Shown here: positions 1 to 8,157 of the stretch, one piece after another
How positions within the stretch are numbered: position 1 is the first letter of the stretch
Layout of the letters: each line of letters begins with the position of its first letter
Source: Fibrobacter succinogenes
GTDB taxonomy: Bacteria > Fibrobacterota > Fibrobacteria > Fibrobacterales > Fibrobacteraceae
Length of the DNA stretch: 44,200 nt
Assembly: GCA_902767785.1 (NCBI GenBank)
Contig: CACXIR010000014.1
Location: 1-44,200 of the forward strand
Reading direction: 5' to 3'
Notes under the pieces: model-generated
Database searches by the model: none
What the model was told of the DNA's origin: nothing
The model's input: the letters and a program-made list of their open reading frames with translations, nothing else
Position numbers and translations under genes: made by a program

Positions 1-894
1 GCCGCCGCCACAGACCCCAGCGTTCCCGACGGAACCTGCAGTGCCAATGTGGCATCTGTCCAAGAAGGAGCAGGAACGGTCACTTGGACCTTTACACCAA
101 GCGTTCTTAAGGGAACAAACCCTGAAACCGGGAAAGCCTATTCAACCGCTGAAATGCTGTCCTACAAGTCCTTCGTCGAAGGTTCTACCTGCAATTGGAC
201 CATAGAGGGGGCTACGCCCAGCACCGCCAGCGGCAAGTGCGGGAGCGATGCAAAAGCCGTCTCCGTCACCTATGCGACCGGCGGCAAGAGCTACTCCGCC
301 AGCATCAAGCTTGGGGAAAAAACCATCACCTGCGGAAGTGTGAGAGTGAATGGCAAGCCCATTACCGGGTGCAGCTGCAAATCTGCAGGCGACGTTGACA
401 TAGCGACAAACCCCAATGGTTCTTGGACGGTGTCGTGCACTGGAAGCAACGATCCCATAACCGGATACAAATGGGACGGCGCTACAGCTGCAAGTTCGGG
501 AACTACCGCGACCTACAAGTTTACCAAAGCCAAGCAAGAAGTTTCCCCAAAGGTTACCGTCAGCACGGCAAAGACCGATACGACATTGACCTGCCCGGCA
601 CCAAAGGTGACTGATAGTAATAATCCTGAAACGAACATTGATTTCAGTACGGCAGAGCCTGTTGAAATAGCTGTTGGTAATACCTACACCGTCAAAAAAT
701 GTAACACAACAACGGATAACATCAAGTGTGACTCTAATGGTGGCGGACACAAGTTGCTTGTAAATGGTACTGCGGCCTGGACAAGTTTTGATTGGATGAC
801 TGGAAGCGGGCAATACCAAGCTGCAACCAAGTGTAGTGTCGGAATGACATTGGAAGCAACAGGTGGAAATATTACTTGCGTCAACAACTGGTAA
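1..894 (+). CDS. Secreted Cys-containing repeat protein, 3' part (5' end outside window)
   Basis: The reading frame is open from the first base to the TAA at 892-894, so the true start lies left of the window; a GTG at 49 is only an internal codon. About 297 residues are visible. They are rich in Thr, Ser, Gly and Asn, with paired Cys in short beta-strand-like modules (for example CGSVRVNGKP, then GCSC, then SWTVSCTGSNDPITGYKW). That pattern fits extracellular Ig-like or beta-sandwich repeats held by disulfides. No catalytic motif is visible and the protein ends in a Cys module (ITCVNNW) rather than a T9SS-type tail. Two hairpins with T-runs follow at once, so it is the last gene of its unit. 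I do not recognise the family; surface adhesin or pilin-associated protein is only a guess. Confidence 0.75.
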   Translation, partial: AAATDPSVPDGTCSANVASVQEGAGTVTWTFTPSVLKGTNPETGKAYSTAEMLSYKSFVEGSTCNWTIEGATPSTASGKCGSDAKAVSVTYATGGKSYSASIKLGEKTITCGSVRVNGKPITGCSCKSAGDVDIATNPNGSWTVSCTGSNDPITGYKWDGATAASSGTTATYKFTKAKQEVSPKVTVSTAKTDTTLTCPAPKVTDSNNPETNIDFSTAEPVEIAVGNTYTVKKCNTTTDNIKCDSNGGGHKLLVNGTAAWTSFDWMTGSGQYQAATKCSVGMTLEATGGNITCVNNW

Positions 895-924
895 ATTCAT
901 TCTTCAAAATTTGATTAAAAATCG

Positions 925-955
925 CCCCGCGGTCAAATTCGTGGGGTTTCTTTTT
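925..955 (+). terminator. Rho-independent terminator after the first gene
   Basis: Stem CCCCGCG (925-931) pairs with CGTGGGG (940-946), with one G-T wobble, and is followed by TTTCTTTTT. It lies 30 bases after the stop codon. Confidence 0.8.
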
Positions 956-962
956 CTGTTCA

Positions 963-994
963 CCTTGTAAAAAGATTCTTTACAAGGCTTTTTT
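963..994 (+). terminator. Second hairpin with T-run, tandem to the first terminator
   Basis: CCTTGTAAA (963-971) pairs perfectly with TTTACAAGG (979-987) around a 7-base loop, followed by CTTTTTT. It is a back-up terminator, or it could insulate the next gene. Confidence 0.65.
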
Positions 995-1018
995 CATTCT
1001 AAAAATACGTCTTATACA

Positions 1019-1044
1019 GTACGGGGCTTTCCGCTTCGCCGTAC
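1019..1044 (+). promoter_or_regulatory. GC-rich leader hairpin upstream of the Rpn gene
   Basis: GTACGG (1019-1024) pairs with CCGTAC (1039-1044). An alternative pairing of CGGGG (1022-1026) with the CCCCG that follows (1044-1048) would exclude it. The structure sits 27 bases before the ATG. Whether it controls expression is inference. Confidence 0.3.
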
Positions 1045-1070
1045 CCCGGGGCGCACCCGGACAAAGACAT

Positions 1071-2192
1071 ATGGACAATATAAACAAAAACGAAATCCAT
1101 CCCGAATTTACTATCGCCACCCCACAAGACTTCTGGGTCCAGAGAACCTACGAAGAAATCAAGAAAAGAACCTACCTGGACCCGCTCTATGATGCCGCAT
1201 TCAAGGCGTTTCTGAGCGACGAGCAGGCACTGATTAGTTTCTTGAACGGAGCCTTCCATCTGGAGGGCGACAATCGGATTACCTCCGTCACCGTCAAGAA
1301 TACCGAGGTGAACATCGTCTTTCCACAAGTGAAGTCTTTCCGGCTTGACATCCGCGCCACCACCTCCAACGGGTTCAGCGTGAATGTGGAAATGCAAAAG
1401 GCAAAGCATAGTAGATTCATCGACCGTATTCTACTGCAGCATAGTGCGTTCATGCTCCAGAGCAAGTACGAATGGGACCATGAGTTCCTCAAGAATCCCC
1501 AAAAGGATCTTACCGACGAGGAACGGGCCAGGCGCGAGGAACGCCGCTACGAAATCCCGCCCACCTACGCCATCTGGATTTGCGACTTTCCCGTAGAACA
1601 GCAAGACAGCTACCGTGGCACTTGGGCCATCCGCAACGAGAAAGGCTTGACAATCACAGACAAGGTGAAGTATATTTTGTATGACCTGACGCAATTCAGC
1701 AAAACGCTTGTTTCCGTCCAAACCGCCGAGGACCGCTGGCTGTACCTGCTCAAGCACGCCGGCAGGGCCGACGACCTTCCGGATTTTGGCGATGACGTGA
1801 TCTCGCAGGCAATCAAGCGCATCTTGGTGGAAAAGGCGTCGGATAAACTTATCAAGGAACAGGCACGGGATATGGTTTTCACGGAAGAAGAACTGGACCA
1901 CTTGGCTGCAATGAAGGTGCGGATTCGTAAAGAAGCCCGCGAACAAGGGCTTGCTGAAGGTCGTGCCGAGGGTCGTGCCGAAGGGCATGCCGAAGGTCGT
2001 GCCGAAGGTCGTGCCGAGGGTCGTGCCGAAGGTCGTGCCGAAGGTCGTGCCGAGGGTCGTGCCGAGGGTCGTGCCGAAGGGCATGCCGAAGGAATTGATA
2101 TTCTAGAATCTCTTGGCGTTCCGAGCAATCTGATCGAGAAAGCACGGAAAATCGCAGCAGAGAAACTCAAGGAACCTCCAAGCAAACCATAA
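1071..2192 (+). CDS. Rpn-family PD-(D/E)XK nuclease / transposase-like protein
   Basis: A 373-residue protein of the Rpn (recombination-promoting nuclease, transposase_31-like) family. Visible features are an N-terminal DPLYDAAFKAFLSD segment, ISFLNGAF, then the nuclease core with Asp93 in FRLDI and Glu107 in NVEMQKAK, as in PD-(D/E)XK enzymes. Next is the typical RIL.QHSAFMLQSKYEW region. Family members cleave DNA and are linked to RecA-independent recombination; many seem to be domesticated. Residues 294-341 are twelve tetrapeptides of the form (R/H/L)AEG, encoded by a 12-bp tandem repeat, likely a helical or coiled spacer. A short C-terminal segment follows. The start at ATG 1071 is preceded by a weak GGACAAAG site. 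No inverted repeats or target duplication flank it, so I do not call it an insertion sequence. Confidence 0.85.
   Translation: MDNINKNEIHPEFTIATPQDFWVQRTYEEIKKRTYLDPLYDAAFKAFLSDEQALISFLNGAFHLEGDNRITSVTVKNTEVNIVFPQVKSFRLDIRATTSNGFSVNVEMQKAKHSRFIDRILLQHSAFMLQSKYEWDHEFLKNPQKDLTDEERARREERRYEIPPTYAIWICDFPVEQQDSYRGTWAIRNEKGLTITDKVKYILYDLTQFSKTLVSVQTAEDRWLYLLKHAGRADDLPDFGDDVISQAIKRILVEKASDKLIKEQARDMVFTEEELDHLAAMKVRIRKEAREQGLAEGRAEGRAEGHAEGRAEGRAEGRAEGRAEGRAEGRAEGRAEGHAEGIDILESLGVPSNLIEKARKIAAEKLKEPPSKP
1950..2093 (+). repeat. 12-bp tandem repeat, 12 units, inside the Rpn gene
   Basis: Twelve consecutive 12-base units, consensus CGTGCCGARGGT with CAT or CTT variants, encode (R/H/L)AEG. Several units are identical, so copy number could change by slippage without breaking the frame. 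Confidence 0.95.
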
Positions 2193-2214
2193 ACGGCCCT
2201 CTAGCCGAATATCC

Positions 2215-2243
2215 CCCTCCCCTTTCGGGAGGGTTTATTTTTT
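2215..2243 (+). terminator. Terminator after the Rpn gene
   Basis: CCCTCCC (2215-2221) pairs with GGGAGGG (2227-2233) around CTTTC, followed by TTTATTTTTT. It lies 22 bases after the stop codon. Confidence 0.9.
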
Positions 2244-2248
2244 GTCCA

Positions 2249-2277
2249 TTCACTAAAATTTGATTTATATTTATAAT
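2249..2277 (+). promoter_or_regulatory. Sigma70-type promoter of the histidine kinase operon
   Basis: TTCACT (2249-2254), a 17-base spacer, then a perfect TATAAT (2272-2277). The expected transcription start falls at or within two bases of the ATG at 2282, and no ribosome-binding site precedes it, so the mRNA may be leaderless. Confidence 0.6.
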
Positions 2278-2281
2278 CGTT

Positions 2282-4663
2282 ATGCACGAGGTTTTATTTG
2301 TATTCTCCCCCGCCACCATAGTGCTCTCCCTGGTGGCTGTCGCCCTTGCGGCGGCGTTCCCCGCCATGCTGGGGCAAAAGGCGCAGGTTCACCAGCTGCC
2401 CAAGCAGATCATGCACCTGATAGTGACCATTATGCTCTGGCATTTTTTCAGCGTGGTGGGAACGCTTTGCTTTAGCGGCGAAAATCCTGGCGTGGGCGGC
2501 TATATCATCTTTGGCCTGCAGGCCTTGGTTTGGGTCCAGTGCGGGTACGTGATTTATTCGGTGGGCTACATCAACCTGCACGCCAAAATGAACCCTCTCT
2601 GGAAATTTTCCTGTCTTGCCGGCATGGCCGCCGTTGCCACCTGCACAATCCTCCTATGCGCCATGCCAGAAAGGGTAGCAGACTTTACCTTGCTGGGCCA
2701 CACCCCCTTTGCGAACCACCCCGCCTGTGTACTGTTTTCCATCATCTTTTTTGTGTTTGTGTTCCCTCCACTACTTGCCACCATCTATGTTCTGCTCCGC
2801 AACACCCTGCAGGCAAGCGACCTGACCCAGAGCCAGATCAGCGCCTACATGGCAGGTTCCCTGAGTTTTTTCGTGGTGGTCCCGCTGCTTTTCGACTTTG
2901 TATTCCCCGTGATTTACGACTACAACATAGGGGGCGGACACCCCCACTTTATGCTGTGGTACCAGTACAGTTACATATTCCTCACCATGATTTGCGGCCA
3001 GTATTTTACCTCCCTCTCCTTCAAAAACAAGAGTGCCTACTGGCTCCTGGCCAAAATGACAAAAAACGCCGGCGACTGCATATTCAGCTTTGACGCAGAA
3101 GGCAAAATCATTAGCGTGAACCCCGCCACCGAGACCCTGTTTGGCCAAAGCGAAAGCGATTTGCAAAAACAGAACATGCATAGTTTGTTCCCCGACCTGG
3201 ACCTTTCCAGGGAACACCAGCAGAGCAACGTCAAAATTTCTATCCACAACGAGGAACACTACTTCAATGTGGGCGTGTACCAAATCCAAAAATCCATGAC
3301 CACCCACAGCAGCATACTGCTGCTTAGCGACCAGAGCAACTCCCTTTTCTACAAGCAGCGCATCGAGTCCCTAAACACGCAATTTGCAGAGTACAAGCAG
3401 GACCTGTTGCGCTACCAGGACCGTCTTGACGCCTCCCAAAAGAAGTACGACGAGAACAACAGCTTCCTTTCCACCCTTATCAACGCCCTGCCCTTCCAGT
3501 TCTGGGCAAAGAACGAACACGGGGTGTATATGGCGCAAAACCAGAAAGACTTGGAAAGGCGAGGCAACCTTTACCACACCACCGACAACCCCGACAGCAT
3601 TTCGTTCTACGAGCAGGATGCCCGGGAAAACGGAACCCCCAGCACCCACACCAGCTTCGAGTTCCAGGACGGCACGGAAATCTCCGAGGACGAGGCCAAT
3701 GTGCAAATCAACTCCGGCAAGGCGGTCAACATTTTCGAGAACATGTTCATCCCCATCATCTCGAAGCAGTCCCCCTACAAGATCATCGGCATCAAGATAG
3801 ACATGACGGAGCAGAAGAGGCTGGAAAGGGAGAAGAACATCCTTCAGGAGCAAAAGAACATCCACTCCCGCCTAGAAGAGCTGGGAACCTTGTGCGGAGC
3901 CTTCGCTCACGACTACAACAACATCTTGGGTTCCCAGATCGGGTTCTGCCAACTGGCGGCAGAAATACTTGCATCCATCCCTGCCGACGGAACTCCCAAT
4001 GCAGATAAGGTCCAAACCGCCAGCAGCTTTGTGGCAGAGGCCACCAAGGCGGCACAGCGTGGAAAAGTGTCGCTAGAGGAGCTGCTCAACACCATCCGCG
4101 GGCAAACCAGGGGCAGCGACGACGTTATCGTGTTCGCACCGTACATGATCATAGAAGACGTCAAGAAGAAACTTTCCCTGACCCTCCCTCCAAACATCTC
4201 CATTGCGTCGGAATCCATGGACAAGACGCTACGTATTTCGGGAATCCCCGCCGCCATGGACCGCATTATAAGCAACATGGCCAACAACGCCATTTTCGCC
4301 ATGAAGGAATTCGGCGGCACCCTCACCTTCAAGCTTTCGCGAGAGGATTTGTCAGAGCAGCTGATTACGCCCTACGCCCCCCCGATTCCTCCAGGATCCT
4401 ATGCCAAGGTCACCATCGCGGACACAGGCACGGGCATGGATTCCAGCACCCTGGAACGCATATTCTCGCCATTCTTTACCACCAAAGCCCCAGGCGAAGG
4501 GCTGGGATTGGGGCTTTCTTCGGCCCTCAGGCTGCTAAAAGAGGGCAATGCCTATTTCACCGTACACACAAGGCTTGGCGAAGGAACTATTTTTAATCTA
4601 TATTGGAGTTTGAATAACGAAAAGCAAGGGGAAAAACATGTCCACAGTTCTGATAATCGATGA
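2282..4663 (+). CDS. Membrane-bound PAS sensor histidine kinase
   Basis: A 793-residue sensor kinase of the inner membrane. Residues 1-255 hold about seven hydrophobic segments, like the N-terminal 7TM region of some bacterial kinases. A PAS domain follows (about 265-360, GDCIFSFDAEGKIISVNPATE), then a coiled-coil linker and a second PAS-like domain (about 400-515). The phospho-acceptor is His543 in AFAHDYNNILG, the variant H-box of the HDxNN kinase group. The ATPase part shows the N-box NMANNAIFAM, DTGTGMD, FSPFFTTK and GEGLGLGLSSA. The signal is unknown. The last 26 bases overlap the next gene, so kinase and receiver are translationally coupled. The ATG at 2282 has no ribosome-binding site but sits at the expected mRNA 5' end. 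Confidence 0.92.
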   Translation: MHEVLFVFSPATIVLSLVAVALAAAFPAMLGQKAQVHQLPKQIMHLIVTIMLWHFFSVVGTLCFSGENPGVGGYIIFGLQALVWVQCGYVIYSVGYINLHAKMNPLWKFSCLAGMAAVATCTILLCAMPERVADFTLLGHTPFANHPACVLFSIIFFVFVFPPLLATIYVLLRNTLQASDLTQSQISAYMAGSLSFFVVVPLLFDFVFPVIYDYNIGGGHPHFMLWYQYSYIFLTMICGQYFTSLSFKNKSAYWLLAKMTKNAGDCIFSFDAEGKIISVNPATETLFGQSESDLQKQNMHSLFPDLDLSREHQQSNVKISIHNEEHYFNVGVYQIQKSMTTHSSILLLSDQSNSLFYKQRIESLNTQFAEYKQDLLRYQDRLDASQKKYDENNSFLSTLINALPFQFWAKNEHGVYMAQNQKDLERRGNLYHTTDNPDSISFYEQDARENGTPSTHTSFEFQDGTEISEDEANVQINSGKAVNIFENMFIPIISKQSPYKIIGIKIDMTEQKRLEREKNILQEQKNIHSRLEELGTLCGAFAHDYNNILGSQIGFCQLAAEILASIPADGTPNADKVQTASSFVAEATKAAQRGKVSLEELLNTIRGQTRGSDDVIVFAPYMIIEDVKKKLSLTLPPNISIASESMDKTLRISGIPAAMDRIISNMANNAIFAMKEFGGTLTFKLSREDLSEQLITPYAPPIPPGSYAKVTIADTGTGMDSSTLERIFSPFFTTKAPGEGLGLGLSSALRLLKEGNAYFTVHTRLGEGTIFNLYWSLNNEKQGEKHVHSSDNR

Positions 4664-5012
4664 TGATGCACAATTCAATCTGATGCTCAAATCCGCATTG
4701 GAAATCAAGGGCTACGAAGTCGAAACTGCCGCCAACGGCAAAGAAGGAAAGACGTTGTACCAGAACAAGAAATACGACGTCATCATCACCGACATCATTA
4801 TGCCCGACGTGGACGGCTATGAAGTCATCTTGGACCTGCGCCGCATGGGCATGAGCGACAGGACCATCGCCGTGAGTGGGGGTGGACGCACCGCTGCCGA
4901 CGACTACCTGGTGACCGCCCAGCACTTTGACGTGGCAGCCACCTTCAACAAGCCCATTGACCTGCAGGCCCTCCGCGACAAGGTCGATGAAATTATCAAG
5001 AGCCACAGCTAA
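4638..5012 (+). CDS. Single-domain response regulator (CheY-like receiver)
   Basis: 124 residues, a receiver domain only, with no output domain. The acidic pocket is Asp8-Asp10 (IIDDD), the phospho-acceptor Asp52 in ITDIIMPD, a Ser/Thr-type switch position in TIAVSGG, and the conserved Lys in FNKPID. It starts inside the kinase gene (26-base overlap), with AAGGGG before the ATG, and ends three bases before the sigma54 activator. It is probably the direct phosphate receiver of the kinase. It may pass phosphate on or act by protein contact, because the next regulator lacks its own Asp. Confidence 0.93.
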   Translation: MSTVLIIDDDAQFNLMLKSALEIKGYEVETAANGKEGKTLYQNKKYDVIITDIIMPDVDGYEVILDLRRMGMSDRTIAVSGGGRTAADDYLVTAQHFDVAATFNKPIDLQALRDKVDEIIKSHS

Positions 5013-5015
5013 CCT

Positions 5016-6458
5016 ATGAACATCCTCATCGCCGATTTAGACGAAAGCTTTATCAGCGACATCCAACGTTCCTGGTCCCTAGGCGACACCAACCTCATCC
5101 TGTGCAGCGACCGGGACACCCTGATGCCCTTGGTCAAAAAAGACTCTATAGACCTTGCGTTTATAGAGGTTCCCCTGCTGACCCTTTCCAACATGGACAT
5201 GGTAAGCTACCTGAAGGAGAGGAACCCGGGGATAGAGATTTTCGTACTCTGCGATAGCAAAAACTGGCCGGGGGCCACCAGTGCCATAGCCCGTGGTGCC
5301 AATAGCTTTTTGATGAAGCCCGCCACGGTGGAGCAGCTGGAAGAAACAGCCAAAAAGATTCAAGCCCAGCAGCAGAACAAGTCGACCCACCAGCTCATGG
5401 AATCCCAGGTGCTGGACAGCCTTCTGGGCGACACACCCGAAATGAGGAAAATCCTCAAGACGGTCTACAAGATAGCCCCTACCACCAGTACGGTTCTGAT
5501 TACCGGCGAATCCGGTAGCGGCAAGGAATTCCTGGCCAACGTCATCCACCGGTACAGCAAGCGGGCAAACGCGCCCTTTGTGGCCGTGAACTGCGGGGCC
5601 ATTCCAGAGAACCTGATCGAGAGCGAACTGTTCGGCAGCAAGAAGGGATCCTACACCGGTTCCACCGCCGACAAAAAGGGGCTTTTCGAGAGTGCCAACG
5701 GCGGCACCCTCTTTTTGGACGAAGTGGGGGAACTTTCCGCCTCTACCCAAGTCAAGCTTTTGCGTTTTTTGCAGAATCACGAAATCCGCAGGGTGGGCGA
5801 AAACGAGGCTCGTTACCTGGACGTGCGAATCATTGCCGCCACCAACCGAAACTTGCAGCAGGCCATGGAAGAGGGCCGCTTTAGGGAAGACCTCTACTAC
5901 AGGTTGAACACTTTCCACCTGCACCTGCCGCCTCTCAGGGAGCGTCGGGTGGTCATTCCCACGCTAGTACGTTATTTCGTCCTCAAGAACCAGGACACCA
6001 CCGGCAAGGAAATCAAGGAGCTGGAGCCTGCAGCACAGTACGCCCTCTCCAAGTACCCCTATCCCGGCAACATCCGCGAGCTGGAGAACATCATCGAACA
6101 CGCCATGGTACTTTCCGAGGGCGGCATCATACGGCTGGAGGATTTGCCCGAAAGCGTGCAGGAGGAGGCCCGCGAAAAGACCCTGGCCATTCCCCACCAG
6201 AAAGCAGAACAGGAGGTGGCGGCCATTCCGCTGCAACCTGCAACAGGTTCTGCAAAACCGGATTCTGCCGGCGGAAGTTCCAATGCCGAAGAGGACGCAG
6301 GCGAAATCCTTTCTTTAGAAGAAATGGAACGCAGGCATATACTGCACGCCCTAAGCGTGTGCAAGGGAAACAAGACCGAAGTCTGCAAGCGGCTTGGAAT
6401 CAGCCGCGCCACCCTCTGGCGCAAGCTCAAAGAACTGCAAATTGCTGTAGAAGATTAA
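5016..6458 (+). CDS. Sigma54-dependent transcriptional activator with non-phosphorylatable receiver
   Basis: A 480-residue NtrC-class regulator. The N-terminal receiver (1-120) has Glu51 (LAFIEVPLL) where the phospho-Asp should be; the Lys in FLMKPA is kept. The AAA+ domain (about 140-370) has Walker A GESGSGKE (164-171), the sigma54 contact loop written GSYTGS (211-216) rather than the usual GAFTGA, Walker B GGTLFLDEVGEL, and R-finger-type sequence REDLYYRLN. A linker rich in Ala/Glu leads to a Fis-type helix-turn-helix at the C terminus (KTEVCKRLGISRATLWRKL). It would remodel sigma54 RNA polymerase at enhancer-controlled promoters. The Glu may mimic the phosphorylated state, giving constant activity or regulation by the neighbouring receiver. 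Target genes are not evident here. Confidence 0.93.
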   Translation: MNILIADLDESFISDIQRSWSLGDTNLILCSDRDTLMPLVKKDSIDLAFIEVPLLTLSNMDMVSYLKERNPGIEIFVLCDSKNWPGATSAIARGANSFLMKPATVEQLEETAKKIQAQQQNKSTHQLMESQVLDSLLGDTPEMRKILKTVYKIAPTTSTVLITGESGSGKEFLANVIHRYSKRANAPFVAVNCGAIPENLIESELFGSKKGSYTGSTADKKGLFESANGGTLFLDEVGELSASTQVKLLRFLQNHEIRRVGENEARYLDVRIIAATNRNLQQAMEEGRFREDLYYRLNTFHLHLPPLRERRVVIPTLVRYFVLKNQDTTGKEIKELEPAAQYALSKYPYPGNIRELENIIEHAMVLSEGGIIRLEDLPESVQEEAREKTLAIPHQKAEQEVAAIPLQPATGSAKPDSAGGSSNAEEDAGEILSLEEMERRHILHALSVCKGNKTEVCKRLGISRATLWRKLKELQIAVED

Positions 6459-6473
6459 AAAGACTGCTGCGGC

Positions 6474-7157
6474 CTACTTCACCCGTATGCGGCGGTCCTG
6501 AACTACGCCGTCCACAGAAACGCGGACATAATAACTTCCACGGCTGAAGTTTTTCAGCGACAAGGTATGGGCTCCAGAGGTTTGTCCATAGAAACGTGCC
6601 ACAGGGATTCCCATCGCGTCGTAGATGCGGATCTTTACACGAGACGTTTCTGAAATCATCACTATCAAATCATTGTTTTCAAAACCAATCATTGAGTTAG
6701 CACCTTTCGCAAACGGAAGGCCTTCCGTTTTCTTGCTGCTAGAAGACCGATCTTGCTCACTAGAGCTAGAAGGCTCTGCATTTTTGCTGGAACTAGACTG
6801 AATGCTGGAACTAGATGACCGTTCCAGTTCACCAGAGCTAGAAGACTCTGCGTTTTCGCTGGAACTGGATAAACGCTCTTTTACAACCAAGAGCAAAGAG
6901 GATTCTTTTTGAATATTGTAGTCGGCCAGGGTATGGCCAACTTCAAGTTCCTGATCCTCAAAAAAAAGGGTCTGCTTATCAGGCTGATAGCCTTCCTTGT
7001 CCTGGATTTTCATCTTGACTTCATCAATGGAATCACCAGGCTCCACCTCAAGGGTTATGGTTTTTCCCGTCGGAACATTCACAAAGATTTGCATGGCCGC
7101 CACATGGGCAACAAGGAGCAACAGTGCGACAAAAACCTTTCGGGAATTGTTGTTCAT
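6474..7157 (-). CDS. Exported ubiquitin-domain protein with Ser-rich linker and T9SS-like tail
   Basis: 227 residues from the ATG at 7157; a TTG at 7163 would add two residues. Residues 1-21 are a signal peptide (N-terminal Arg-Lys, [14 protein letters not shown]). Cleavage after VAA would leave Met22 as the first residue, exactly Met1 of ubiquitin. Residues 22-93 align without gaps to human ubiquitin 1-72, which I recalled from memory: 48 identical positions, including [18 protein letters not shown] and DYNIQKES. Lysines equivalent to K11, K27, K29, K33 and K63 are kept; K6 and K48 are lost. Of the Ile44 patch, Leu8 is Pro, Ile44 is Phe, His68 is Leu and Val70 is kept. LRGG is absent, so normal conjugation is not possible. 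Residues 95-145 are SSSSE-type linkers, and the last 80 or so resemble a T9SS sorting domain ([20 protein letters not shown], final RIRVK). It lies 13 bases after the methyltransferase gene, probably in one operon. Its function is unknown. Confidence 0.9.
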   Translation of the reverse strand: MNNNSRKVFVALLLLVAHVAAMQIFVNVPTGKTITLEVEPGDSIDEVKMKIQDKEGYQPDKQTLFFEDQELEVGHTLADYNIQKESSLLLVVKERLSSSSENAESSSSGELERSSSSSIQSSSSKNAEPSSSSEQDRSSSSKKTEGLPFAKGANSMIGFENNDLIVMISETSRVKIRIYDAMGIPVARFYGQTSGAHTLSLKNFSRGSYYVRVSVDGVVQDRRIRVK

Positions 7158-7170
7158 ACACAATAATTTA

Positions 7171-8154
7171 TCAAACTTCTACAAGGGTTGCCACCAGGGA
7201 GCTTTCCTTGGAAAGTCCTGCACCGGGAAAGTCTACGCCCTGGGAGCGTTTCCAGACCGTACGGGCTTTGGAGCACACGCTACGGACCGCCGAAAGGACA
7301 TCTGCCGAGAACTTTTCCAGCACAAACTCGCTATAGTTGGAACTTACCATCAGGAATCCGCCAGGGTTCAAAAGCCCCGCACACTTGGCAGCCAAGGGCA
7401 TCAGGTGTTCCCGCACGTTGAAATTCGTTCCCTTGAATCGGGCAAAGCTGGGCGGGTCCAGAACGATTCCGTCAAAGCGGAGTCCCTTTTTAGTCGCCCA
7501 CTCCACATACTCAATGGCATTGCCCTTGAAAAACTCTCCTGGTCGCAGGTCCAATCCGTTCAACGCATAATTCTCGCGGCCCTTGTCCAAAATCTTTCCG
7601 CTAATGTCGGCATTGGTGGCGACGGCAGCACCGCCAAGGCGGGCATGGACCGAGAAGGAGCAGGTGTAGCTGAACAGATTGAGAAAACGCGTGTCCCTTT
7701 GACCAGCATCATTCCGGGACATACGCGCAAAACGATCTTCCACTTCCAGGCGTACATCCCGCATGTCCAAGAACAATCCCGGATTCACCGTATCCAGCAA
7801 GTCCACATGGAACTTGGCGACTCCTTCGCGGACAATGCCCACAGCCTGTTCGGGTATACCCACCACCACGTCCATGCGGGGGTGTTCCAGAGCACGGCCT
7901 GCGGGGTCCGTGCGGAACTTCGCCACCAGGAACTGCGGACTGAAAAGCTCACGCACCGAGCAGATAATTTGTTCGTAACTTCCTAAGGGCTGTTCCGAAA
8001 AAAACTGCAACTGGTATCGGTCGCCAAAGCGGTCCAGGGTGACGCCCGCAAGGCCGTCCCCCACTCCATTAAAAATGCGGTAAGCATCGGTCACCTGTTT
8101 CAAAGGTTCCCGCTTGCTTGCCGCTGTTTTAAATATGTCTATTAGGTTGGACAA
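7171..8154 (-). CDS. RlmI-like class I SAM-dependent methyltransferase
   Basis: 327 residues, similar to the RlmI/RlmK group (23S rRNA C5-methylcytosine methyltransferases). The N-terminal part is PUA-like ([22 protein letters not shown]). The Rossmann-type methyltransferase core has motif I around [18 protein letters not shown], motif II around VATNADIS, and the catalytic-region motif VLDPPSF. It likely methylates rRNA using S-adenosylmethionine, but the exact target base cannot be told. The first possible start is TTG at 8154, one codon after the stop of the aldolase-like gene and in the same frame; no ATG occurs before residue 100. Tight spacing shows it is the second gene of a three-gene unit ending with the ubiquitin-domain protein, although no functional link is obvious. 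Confidence 0.85.
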   Translation of the reverse strand: MSNLIDIFKTAASKREPLKQVTDAYRIFNGVGDGLAGVTLDRFGDRYQLQFFSEQPLGSYEQIICSVRELFSPQFLVAKFRTDPAGRALEHPRMDVVVGIPEQAVGIVREGVAKFHVDLLDTVNPGLFLDMRDVRLEVEDRFARMSRNDAGQRDTRFLNLFSYTCSFSVHARLGGAAVATNADISGKILDKGRENYALNGLDLRPGEFFKGNAIEYVEWATKKGLRFDGIVLDPPSFARFKGTNFNVREHLMPLAAKCAGLLNPGGFLMVSSNYSEFVLEKFSADVLSAVRSVCSKARTVWKRSQGVDFPGAGLSKESSLVATLVEV

Positions 8155-8157
8155 ATG

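Noticed and set aside
1950..2093. Possible CRISPR array
   Set aside because: Contiguous 12-bp units without spacers, in frame within a coding sequence.
1071..2192. Intact insertion sequence around the Rpn gene
   Set aside because: No terminal inverted repeats or target duplications seen; flanked by ordinary terminators.
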